This document shows positions 51,976 to 59,000 of a stretch of 64,000 nucleotides of DNA, piece after piece; the stretch's first letter is position 1; each line of letters starts with the position of its first letter. Source of the stretch: Natronorubrum halophilum (lineage in GTDB: Archaea > Halobacteriota > Halobacteria > Halobacteriales > Natrialbaceae); assembly GCF_003670115.1 (NCBI RefSeq), contig NZ_QQTY01000001.1, positions 1,178,001 to 1,242,000 on the forward strand. Direction: 5' to 3'. Made by a program: the position numbers and the translations under genes. The notes below the pieces were generated by a model. That model was given only the letters and a program-made list of their open reading frames with translations. It was not told the DNA's origin and made no database searches.

Positions 51976-51983
51976 TATATAAA
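51976..51983 (+). promoter_or_regulatory. TATA element of engB
   Basis: TATATAAA lies about 28 nt before the ATG at 52008, an almost ideal leaderless archaeal promoter. Confidence 0.65.
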
Positions 51984-52007
51984 CACGGGACGCACCTACG
52001 GTGGCGT

Positions 52008-52625
52008 ATGTTCGACACGCGCCCCGACCGAGACGCCGAAGTGGCCCTCGTCGGTCGCTCGAACGTGGGCAAATCGACGCTCATGCGCGAGATAACCGGC
52101 CACAGCTTCGACACCGGGGGGAAACCCGGCGTCACCCGCGAACCGAATCACTACGACTGGGCTCCCGAGGACTTCGTCATCACCGACCTGCCCGGTTTCG
52201 GCTTCATGAGCGGCGTCCACGAGGACCACCGCGAGGAGATCAAGACGGGAATCGTCCGCTATCTCGAGGAGTACGCCGACAACATCCTCGTCGCGATCCT
52301 CGTCGTCGACGGCAAGAGCGTCGTCGACATCATCGACCGCCACTCCGGTCCCGACGAGATCCCCTACGACGTCGAGATGTTTCACTTCCTGCGGGAACTC
52401 GGCGTGCCGACCGTCGTCGCCGTCAACAAGATGGACAAGGTCGACGACAGGGACGAGCGGCTGAACGAACTCTGCGACCGCCTCGGCCTGCTCCCGCCGT
52501 GGAAACAGTGGCAGGAAACAATCGCCCCGATCACCGCCAAGAACGGACAAATCAGCTCCCTGAACGAGGCCGTCCGCGACCGACTGCACGAGCAACAGCG
52601 CGACGACCTGTTCAAGTTTTTCTAA
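52008..52625 (+). CDS. engB: EngB/YihA family GTPase
   Basis: This 205-residue GTPase has G1 [20 protein letters not shown] (residues 12-31), G2 region [14 protein letters not shown]3 [12 protein letters not shown] and G4 [12 protein letters not shown]. EngB-type GTPases help assemble the large ribosomal subunit. The motif set and length match the archaeal form. The gene stands alone between a DUF389 gene on the other strand and a polysaccharide deacetylase unit downstream. Confidence 0.93.
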   Translation: MFDTRPDRDAEVALVGRSNVGKSTLMREITGHSFDTGGKPGVTREPNHYDWAPEDFVITDLPGFGFMSGVHEDHREEIKTGIVRYLEEYADNILVAILVVDGKSVVDIIDRHSGPDEIPYDVEMFHFLRELGVPTVVAVNKMDKVDDRDERLNELCDRLGLLPPWKQWQETIAPITAKNGQISSLNEAVRDRLHEQQRDDLFKFF

Positions 52626-52845
52626 CGACCGTTCCCTTTGCGGTCTGCCGTGTTGGTGTCCGCGCCGATCCCGGCACGGGCGACCGAAAGGCGGTGTGGG
52701 CGTCGTCGCCCAGTTCCTCGCCGACACGCGACGACGTCGACCGCGGGTACAGACGCTAACCGCTCGCTCTTCTACGATCCGGTTCCCCGCTGTTCGAGCG
52801 CTTAACGGTACAATAATAACGGCTACGTGGCTCCGATTCGTATCT
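52626..52845. other. Intergenic region with the deacetylase-unit promoter
   Basis: No gene is supported here. ACAATAATAAC at 52810-52820 is the best TATA candidate and lies about 31 nt before a 29-codon upstream ORF. Open frames that cross this interval have the composition of chance frames. Confidence 0.45.
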
Positions 52846-52935
52846 ATGGATCTCAGCGTGCAGTTTGGATACGCTTCGCCGACGCTCCGACGAGCAGCGC
52901 ACACGAAACCGGCCGAAGACGGCGGGTGGGAGTGA
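52846..52935 (+). CDS. 29-codon upstream ORF overlapping the deacetylase start
   Basis: This ORF encodes MDLSVQFGYASPTLRRAAHT and nine more residues and stops with TGA at 52933-52935. The last A of the stop is the first base of the deacetylase ATG (TGATG). A TATA-like element lies about 31 nt upstream, so the ORF would be at or near the 5' end of a leaderless mRNA, and ribosomes finishing it could restart on the main gene. The peptide matches no family I know. It is called on position rather than sequence conservation. Confidence 0.4.
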   Translation: MDLSVQFGYASPTLRRAAHTKPAEDGGWE

Positions 52936-54110
52936 TGGATGAACTGGGGCGACGCGAGGCCTGTCGGCTCGGAGCGGCGGGCGCACTGGCGGTGGCCGGG
53001 GTCGGGTCCGGAACCGGATCGGTCGTCGGCTCCACCGGAGCGAGCACCGGCGGTCAGGTCGTGTTCGTCTACGACGATAGCCGGCGCGAGGACTGGACCG
53101 ACACGTTCCCCATCCACCAGGAGGAGGGCGTCCCCGCCTGCTGTTCGGCCGTCGTCGACTACATCGACACCTCCTGGGGGCTGCTTCCGGAGCACCTTCG
53201 AGAGATGGAGGCAGAAGGCTGGGAAATCATGTCGCACACCGCCGGCCACGTCGCGGTCGGGAATCTCTACCTGACGGAGCCCGCCGAATCGGACGACGAA
53301 CGGCTCTATCTCGACGGCAGCTTCCTCGGTCATCACGAGGGCGAAGAAATCGTGATCAGCGACGGCGATCGGACCGTCGAGAACGCCATCGCCGGCGGCG
53401 ACCGCGACGAGACCGGGATTTACCTCGACCTCGCGGAACCGGTCGGCGACGCGTTCGACGCGGGCACCGCGTTCGCGCGCTTTAGCGACGATCGCGTCCG
53501 CGAGGAGGTCGTCGGTTCGAAAGACGCGCTCGAGGACATGGGCGTCACCGTCGACTCCTTCGTCTCGCCGTTCGGCCGCGGCGAGGGGTTCGCCGACGAA
53601 CTCATCCGGGATCACTACGCCGCCTTCGCAAACCACAGCGGAAACGGGCTGAACCCGCTCGAGGGGCTCGATCCGCACGAACTCGGACGCTCGAGCATCG
53701 ACGGACAGTCGGTGAACAGGGGCGAAATCGAGCGCTTCTACGACGACGTCGCCGCGGGCGACCACCTCGGGATCGTGGTCGGACACAGCCAATTCGACGA
53801 GACGACGCCCGAGCGCGTCCGATTCGCGATTCAGGAGGCGAAAGCGCGCGACCTCGAGATCGTCACGCTTCGGGAGGCGCTTGCCGACGAATCCGGCGAG
53901 AACGGCGCGGGCGACGAGCGCGACGGCGGAACGGGGACGGAATCCGACTCCGACGACGCGGAGTCGCCAGCGACCGACGGCTCGCTCGGCTCGACAGTTC
54001 GGGAGAATCGAACGCCCATTCTGGCCGGGTCGGGAATCCTCGCGGCGGCCGGGGTGACGGCTGGGGCCGTCTATCGGCGACGCCAGCAGTCGGACGACGA
54101 TCGACTGTAA
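52935..54110 (+). CDS. Exported polysaccharide deacetylase-family protein
   Basis: This 391-residue protein starts at 52935 with a possible Tat signal, ELGRREACRLGAAGALAVAG. The NodB-type fold is seen in QVVFVYDDSRREDWTDTF (metal Asp), EIMSHTAGHVAVG (His pair) and VDSFVSPFGRGEGF, then HLGIVVGHSQFDETTP. It would remove N-acetyl groups from surface glycans, though a changed insert (about 125-190) makes the substrate uncertain. The C-terminus has an acidic spacer, a membrane helix TPILAGSGILAAAGVTAGAV and a basic end, so it is anchored facing outward. An upstream ORF overlaps its start. Confidence 0.78.
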   Translation: MDELGRREACRLGAAGALAVAGVGSGTGSVVGSTGASTGGQVVFVYDDSRREDWTDTFPIHQEEGVPACCSAVVDYIDTSWGLLPEHLREMEAEGWEIMSHTAGHVAVGNLYLTEPAESDDERLYLDGSFLGHHEGEEIVISDGDRTVENAIAGGDRDETGIYLDLAEPVGDAFDAGTAFARFSDDRVREEVVGSKDALEDMGVTVDSFVSPFGRGEGFADELIRDHYAAFANHSGNGLNPLEGLDPHELGRSSIDGQSVNRGEIERFYDDVAAGDHLGIVVGHSQFDETTPERVRFAIQEAKARDLEIVTLREALADESGENGAGDERDGGTGTESDSDDAESPATDGSLGSTVRENRTPILAGSGILAAAGVTAGAVYRRRQQSDDDRL

Positions 54111-54197
54111 CTCGACGCGATTCGGACGGCGGTTGGGGTAATTCGACGCGATTCGGACGACGATGGGGTTAATTCGAGCGCGACTCAGACGACGCGG
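54109..54197. repeat. 31-bp tandem repeat between convergent genes
   Basis: Unit 1 is 54109-54139 and unit 2 is 54140-54170. Both run AAYTCGACGCGATTCGGACG onward to TGGGGT. A weaker third copy, 54171-54197, enters the 3' end of the dehydrogenase gene (stop at 54185-54187). The array looks like an amplified gene end. Confidence 0.6.
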
Positions 54198-55114
54198 TTC
54201 GTGAGCGCGTCGCCGTCCGCGAGTCGATCCGCGTTTTCGAGGACGATTTCGCCGATGTCGCGGAAGTAGTCCCGCGTGTAGGCCGCACAGTGAGGCGTGA
54301 CGATCACCTCGTCCATCTCCCACAGCGGGGAGTCCTCGGGCAGCGGTTCCTCCTCGAAGACGTCCAGCGCTGCACCCTTGATGGTGTTCGACTCGAGGGC
54401 CTCGATTACCGCCGCCTCGTCCACGACCGGGCCGCGGGCAACGTTGACGAAGTAGGCGTCGTCGCGCATGGCAGCGAACGCCTCGGCGTCGAAGAGGTGG
54501 TGCGTCTCGTCGGTCAGCGGCACGGTAACGATGACGAACTCGGCGTCGGCGATAGCCTCGAGTAGTTCGTCGTTCGGATGGATCTCCTCGAAGCCGGGGA
54601 CCGGGTCGCCCGATCGCCGGACGCCCGTCACACGGACGCCGAGCGCGCCGAGGGTTTCCGCGGCGCCGCGGCCGAGCGTCCCGGTGCCGACGATACAGGC
54701 GGTCGTCCCCGGGAGGGTAAACGCCTCGTCCCACTCGGGGCGGTCCCACCGGCGCTGTTGCTGGTCGGCGACGTGATCGTGCAGTCGCCGGGAGAACGCC
54801 AGCAGGTACCCTGCGACCGTCTCGCCGACGGTCCGGTCGTGAATCCCCGTACTGTTGGTGAGAACGACGCCGTTGGCCTCGAAGTCGTCGAACGGAAACC
54901 GATCGACGCCCGCCTGAATGGAGTGAACCCAGTTCAGGCCGAGGAACGCCTCGCGGTACTCGAGGGTGACGACGGCGTCGCAGGTCCCGATCTCGTCGTC
55001 GCCGATGACGTCGACGGGAACCGGAAGTCCCGACAGGAATCCCGCGAGTTCCGACGGCGGAAACACCGCGTCGACCGAATCGTGAACCCCGAGTCGCTCG
55101 AGTTCGAATTGCAT
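54185..55114 (-). CDS. D-2-hydroxyacid dehydrogenase
   Basis: This 309-residue NAD(P)-dependent enzyme has the nucleotide loop CIVGTGTLGRGAAETLGALG, VPLTDETHHLFD, catalytic Arg in YFVNVARGPVVDEAAVIEAL, the Glu in DVFEEEPLPEDSPLW and the His in VIVTPHCAAYT. It is close in pattern to the Haloferax D-2-hydroxyacid dehydrogenase, which reduces 2-keto acids. The ATG at 55114 (MQFELERLGVHDS) aligns with that enzyme; an in-frame ATG at 55198 would add a polar tail. Its 3' end is the source of a 31-bp tandem repeat. Confidence 0.9.
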   Translation of the reverse strand: MQFELERLGVHDSVDAVFPPSELAGFLSGLPVPVDVIGDDEIGTCDAVVTLEYREAFLGLNWVHSIQAGVDRFPFDDFEANGVVLTNSTGIHDRTVGETVAGYLLAFSRRLHDHVADQQQRRWDRPEWDEAFTLPGTTACIVGTGTLGRGAAETLGALGVRVTGVRRSGDPVPGFEEIHPNDELLEAIADAEFVIVTVPLTDETHHLFDAEAFAAMRDDAYFVNVARGPVVDEAAVIEALESNTIKGAALDVFEEEPLPEDSPLWEMDEVIVTPHCAAYTRDYFRDIGEIVLENADRLADGDALTNRVV

Positions 55115-55562
55115 GGGTGTGGGTACGGACGAACTCGAGTTGAACCTTTCCAGAGAAGACTCGCCTTCGGCATCGTTGCTGGAGTCTGCGTCGGACAAAG
55201 GATAGTGTTCATTCGGTGGGCTAACCTTTTGCTCTGCGCTCCCTCGCTGGCGCTCGATCGCTCGGCAAAACGTTGATGAAAAGCACTCCTCCCTCCCCTC
55301 CGGGTCGGTCGTCGGCCCGCTCGCTCCCTTCGGTCGCTCGCGGTGAGTGCACCGTTCTTCGCCTCTACTGACAATCGATCCGCGAAGTCGGTCGACTACT
55401 GGAACTACTGAGGGGACGGTTCAGAGACGGTGCCGTCGCCGGGTACTTCGAAAGGGCGGCTCAGGAAAAATCCTCGTCACAAGGGGCTCAGAGGGGGTAA
55501 CAGTTCGTCACAGCCGCCGTCGTCGAGTACGCCCTCGAGGGGTTTCCGTCTATCGCTTCTCG
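55115..55562. other. 448-bp intergenic region with a repeat copy
   Basis: It holds the dehydrogenase upstream region and a copy of a dispersed repeat at 55273-55347. The rest up to the stop of the Nudix-eIF2B gene has no supported gene or clear structure. Confidence 0.5.
55273..55347 (-). repeat. Second dispersed repeat family, shorter copy
   Basis: Its reverse complement matches 4737-4863 except that it lacks that copy's central 50 bases. Shared blocks include GGGAGCGAGCGGGCCGAC and GGGAGGGAGGAGTGCTTT. Confidence 0.65.
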
Positions 55563-56945
55563 CTACCGATCGCGCCACCCTTCGAACCCGCGTAGCGCTT
55601 CGACCACGCCCTCGAGAGCGCCGGGATCGAGTGCCCCGTGCTCGGTGATGAACTCGGTAACGCAATCCGCAGGTGTCACGTCGAACGTCGGGTTCAGCAC
55701 GTCGATCGACGCCTCCCCGTCGTACACGTCCGAACGAGCGCCGGACTCGAGGTTCGTCTCCTCGCGGGTCGAGAGCTTATCGGTCGCGGCGACGACGGAT
55801 ACCGGAATCCCCTCGCGAGCGGCGGCGAGCGCCAGCGTCCGCGTGCCGGTCTTGTTCACCACGGAGCCGTCGGCGAGCACCGTATCCGCGCCGACCACGA
55901 CCTGATCGACCTCCTCGCTCGAGAGGACGTGCGCCACAGCGGCGTCGGTGTGGACCGCCACGGGACAGTCGATCGCGTCGTCTGCCGCCAGTTCCTCGGC
56001 GACGGCGATCCCCTCCCGCGCCGGCCGGGATTCGGCGACGAACACCCGCGACGGGTCGCCGCCGCGGAGTGCCTCGAGAACGGTCCCCGACCGCGAGAGG
56101 GTCGCGATGGCCCCCTCGAGGCGCTCGCTCGCGTTCGTCGCCGCGTCGTCGTCGGCCGACAGCGCGCGATCGATATTCGAGACCGCCGACTCGAGGACGG
56201 CCGGTGCGCTGGCGGGTTCGCCATCGGGCGCGGCGTCCGCCGTCGCGTCGGCCATCGCCCGATTGACCCGGTTGCGAAGGACGGCCATCGAGGGTCGAGC
56301 CTCGAGTACTCGGCCGGCGAGTTCGGCGAGTTCGTCCCACTCTCCGTCCGGATCCGCTCCCGCGTCGGCGCGCTCCCCGACGAGCAACCCCGCGCGGTCG
56401 CGCACCACCTCGAGCGCGCGGATCGACAGGTATGCAGCGCCGTGTTCGTCGTCGGCCGCGATCGATCGGACGGTCGGCGCGACCCGCTCGTAGGCGGTCC
56501 ACAGCTCGGGGACCGTCTCGCGGTCGCCGTCCGCGTCCCCGCCGCCGAGCAGCATCTCGGTCGGCGCGACCCACTCGAGGGCGTCGTGTTCCTCGCTCAG
56601 TTCGACCTCGCGGGTGTCGCAATCGAACAGGAAGGGATGGACGATCCACTCGCGCTCTATATCCGGGTCCTCGAACTGAACCGGTCGACCGGAGCGGACG
56701 AACGAAACGGTGTCGCCCGGTTCGAGGCCCGTCTCCTCGCGGATTTCGGCGCGGACCTGCTCGTCGGGATCGCCTTCCGCAAAGCCGGAGACGCCGCCCC
56801 ACCGGCCGGCGTAGGTGCCGACGGTGTCGCTGCGACGCAACAGCAGTACTTCGCCACGATTTCGAAGGAACGCGGTGACGACGCGGCTCGGTTCGTCCTC
56901 GCTCCCGCGGTCGCTTCCGCTTTCGCTCCCCGATCGATCGCTCAT
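55563..56945 (-). CDS. Nudix hydrolase fused to an eIF2B-alpha-like domain
   Basis: This 460-residue protein has a Nudix domain (about 20-160) with a changed box, GFAEGDPDEQVRAEIREETG. The conserved Arg before the catalytic Glu pair is Ala66, while E67, E70 and E71 remain. The second half (about 185-455) belongs to the eIF2B/MtnA/ribose-1,5-bisphosphate isomerase family, with VVVGADTVLADGSVVNKTGT and VSVVAATDKLS. Where the isomerases have a catalytic Cys, this protein reads TLSRSGTVLEA. The pairing suggests sensing or trimming of a nucleotide sugar phosphate, but no reaction can be assigned. The ATG at 56945 starts a short polar leader. Confidence 0.82.
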   Translation of the reverse strand: MSDRSGSESGSDRGSEDEPSRVVTAFLRNRGEVLLLRRSDTVGTYAGRWGGVSGFAEGDPDEQVRAEIREETGLEPGDTVSFVRSGRPVQFEDPDIEREWIVHPFLFDCDTREVELSEEHDALEWVAPTEMLLGGGDADGDRETVPELWTAYERVAPTVRSIAADDEHGAAYLSIRALEVVRDRAGLLVGERADAGADPDGEWDELAELAGRVLEARPSMAVLRNRVNRAMADATADAAPDGEPASAPAVLESAVSNIDRALSADDDAATNASERLEGAIATLSRSGTVLEALRGGDPSRVFVAESRPAREGIAVAEELAADDAIDCPVAVHTDAAVAHVLSSEEVDQVVVGADTVLADGSVVNKTGTRTLALAAAREGIPVSVVAATDKLSTREETNLESGARSDVYDGEASIDVLNPTFDVTPADCVTEFITEHGALDPGALEGVVEALRGFEGWRDR

Positions 56946-57091
56946 ACGCGAGCCGACGGTCGGCCGGTGGGAATCGCTTTCGGCTTTCGGGCCCAAATCC
57001 GGTCGGTTCGGGGGGTATCGGAGTCGCGACGGACGCTGAGTCGTACGGGACGTGCCGTGAACTATACCCGTCTCGCGTTCCACGTGAGAGC

Positions 57092-57637
57092 ATGACACAG
57101 CGCGTAACCGTCTCGCTCGACGAGGACTCGCACGCGGCACTCGAGACGCTGCTGGCCGAGACGGGGAAGGGACAGAGCGAGATCGTCCGCCGCGCGCTCG
57201 CCTTCTACGCCGCGAACTTCGAGGCGGCGAGCGGACGGCCGAGCGACAACTTGGAACAGTACTATCAGATGCTCACCTCGGGCGAACACGTGCTGCTGGA
57301 CGTCGACTTCCTTCACGCCTTTCTCGAGCACTGCTACGCGGGGGACGATCCCGATCCGGCGTTCATCGAGGCGGCCGATCGGGTCTCGGACTATCACGCC
57401 CGCGAGTACGCGGCCCGGTTCGACGAGGTCGGCGAACTGCTCGAGTGGCTCTCGTTCTGTGGCTTTCTCGACGTTCGCCGGGAGGAAGACGACGTCTACC
57501 ACATCGTCTTCCCCTCCGAGGCGATCCGCTGGTTCATGACGCGCTTTATCGAACGCAGTACGGTCGACATGCCGACGGAGATCGACGTCGACCAGGGCGT
57601 CTCGAAGGTGATCGTGACCGAACGCTCGAGCGACTGA
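57092..57637 (+). CDS. Ribbon-helix-helix (CopG-type) regulator with C-terminal domain
   Basis: This 181-residue protein begins with a ribbon-helix-helix DNA-binding domain, TQRVTVSLDEDSHAALETLL, then ETGKGQSEIVRRALAFYAAN. A C-terminal domain of about 130 residues follows, with LLDVDFLHAFLEHCYAGDDP, VGELLEWLSFCGFLDVRREE and VFPSEAIRWFMTRFIE. The second part is haloarchaea-specific and probably binds a ligand or partner. A TATA element, ACTATACC at 57061-57068, lies 28 nt upstream. It precedes the transporter/Hyu operon on the same strand and may regulate it. Confidence 0.83.
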   Translation: MTQRVTVSLDEDSHAALETLLAETGKGQSEIVRRALAFYAANFEAASGRPSDNLEQYYQMLTSGEHVLLDVDFLHAFLEHCYAGDDPDPAFIEAADRVSDYHAREYAARFDEVGELLEWLSFCGFLDVRREEDDVYHIVFPSEAIRWFMTRFIERSTVDMPTEIDVDQGVSKVIVTERSSD

Positions 57638-57664
57638 CGTCGACGAAACCACCGCCTCACACGA

Positions 57665-57721
57665 GTTCATACGAATTCATACGACGATCACCAACTCCGA
57701 ATCGCAGGTTCGATTCGTATG
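57665..57721 (+). promoter_or_regulatory. Operator-like repeats before the transporter/Hyu operon
   Basis: GTTCATACGA (57665-57674) and ATTCATACGA (57675-57684) are tandem. GATTCGTATG (57712-57721) is an inverted copy of CATACGAATT. They lie just upstream of the AT-rich promoter at about 57728-57742. A ribbon-helix-helix regulator is encoded next door. Confidence 0.5.
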
Positions 57722-57790
57722 TCCGGTTCTTAACAACCTTTTTGCCCGCTTCGGAGAGGGTTGTGTGTGGACATACATCATGGGTGTAAC

Positions 57791-58996
57791 ATGGGAGTCA
57801 TAGACCGACTGAAGGCGATCGGGCCGGGCGCGCTGGTTGCGGCAGCGTTCGTCGGTCCGGGAACCGTCACGACCGCGAGCGTCATCGGGGCGGAGTACGC
57901 GTACCTGCTCGTGTGGACGATCGCGTTCTCGATCCTGGCGACGATCGTGCTGCAGGAGATGAGCGCGCGACTGGGATTGATTTCGAAGGAAGGACTGGGC
58001 GAGGCGTTTCGCGGCGAGTTCTCGAACCCGATCGCGAGGGGCGCGACTATCGCGCTCGTCGTGAGCGCGATCGGCATCGGCACGGCGGCGTTCCAGACGG
58101 GGAACATCGTCGGCGGGGCCGCCGGCCTCGCGACGATCACCGGCGTCGGCGAGAACGTCTGGGGGCCAGCGATCGGGCTGGTCGCCGCGGCCTTGCTGTG
58201 GTCGGGCAACTACAAGCTGATCGAACGGGTTTTCATCGGTCTCGTCACCGTCATGGGCCTCGCGTTCGTGCTCAACGCGATCATCGTCCGACCCGACCTC
58301 GGCGCGCTCGGCGGCGGCCTCGTGCCGACGGTTCCCGAGGGTTCGGCGTATCTGATCGCCGGTCTCGTCGGGACCACCGTCGTCGGCTACAACCTGTTCT
58401 TACACGCGAGTACCGTCCAGGAGCGCTGGGACGGCCCCGACGACCTCGCGGAGTGTCGCACCGATACGATCGGAATGATCCTCGTCGGCGGGCTCATCAC
58501 GACCTCGATCGTCGTCACGGCCGCCGCGGTGTTCCCCGAGGGAACCCAGATCGGCAACGTCGGCGAGATGGCCGACCAGCTCGAGCCGGTCTTCGGCGGC
58601 TACGCGCTCACCTTCTTCGCGATCGGACTCTTCGCGGCCGGCTTCACGAGCGCGATGAGCGCGCCGCTGGCGGGAGCGTACGCGACCGCCGGTGTGCTCG
58701 GCTGGGAGCACGACCTGAAATCGACTCGATTCCGCGCGATCTGGATGACGATCCTCGGCACCGGCATCGTCTTCTCGGCGCTGGATTACAACCCGGTCGA
58801 GGTCATCGTCTTCGCGCAGGTCGCCAACGGCCTGTTGTTGCCGATTCTCGCCGTCTTCCTCATTTACGCGATGAACAACGACGAACTGCTCGGCGAACAC
58901 ACGAACACGACCCTCCAGAACGTCCTCGGCGGGCTCGTCACGCTCGTCGTGGTCGGAATCGGTCTGCAGACGCTCTACGACGTGCTGATCCTCTAA
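57791..58996 (+). CDS. Nramp-fold transporter lacking the metal-site residues
   Basis: This 401-residue protein has about 11 membrane helices and the overall Nramp pattern. In the first helix the metal motif D-P-G-N is replaced by GPGT (residues 22-25). In the sixth helix A-x-x-M-P-H is replaced by T195, V198, G199 and Y200 in GTTVVGYNLFLHAST. So the residues that bind Mn2+ or Fe2+ are absent. It heads a tight operon with hydantoinase-like HyuA and HyuB and a racemase-family enzyme (4 nt to hyuA), which suggests that it imports their substrate rather than a metal. Annotation as MntH would be misleading. Confidence 0.85.
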   Translation: MGVIDRLKAIGPGALVAAAFVGPGTVTTASVIGAEYAYLLVWTIAFSILATIVLQEMSARLGLISKEGLGEAFRGEFSNPIARGATIALVVSAIGIGTAAFQTGNIVGGAAGLATITGVGENVWGPAIGLVAAALLWSGNYKLIERVFIGLVTVMGLAFVLNAIIVRPDLGALGGGLVPTVPEGSAYLIAGLVGTTVVGYNLFLHASTVQERWDGPDDLAECRTDTIGMILVGGLITTSIVVTAAAVFPEGTQIGNVGEMADQLEPVFGGYALTFFAIGLFAAGFTSAMSAPLAGAYATAGVLGWEHDLKSTRFRAIWMTILGTGIVFSALDYNPVEVIVFAQVANGLLLPILAVFLIYAMNNDELLGEHTNTTLQNVLGGLVTLVVVGIGLQTLYDVLIL

Positions 58997-59000
58997 GCGA

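Noticed and set aside
51996-54749. A 917-codon open frame on the minus strand
   Set aside because: It lies antisense to engB and the polysaccharide deacetylase, is full of Arg-rich low-complexity stretches, and is a by-product of GC-rich codon use.
57791-58996. Naming the transporter mntH
   Set aside because: The DPGN and MPH metal motifs are absent, so manganese transport is not supported.
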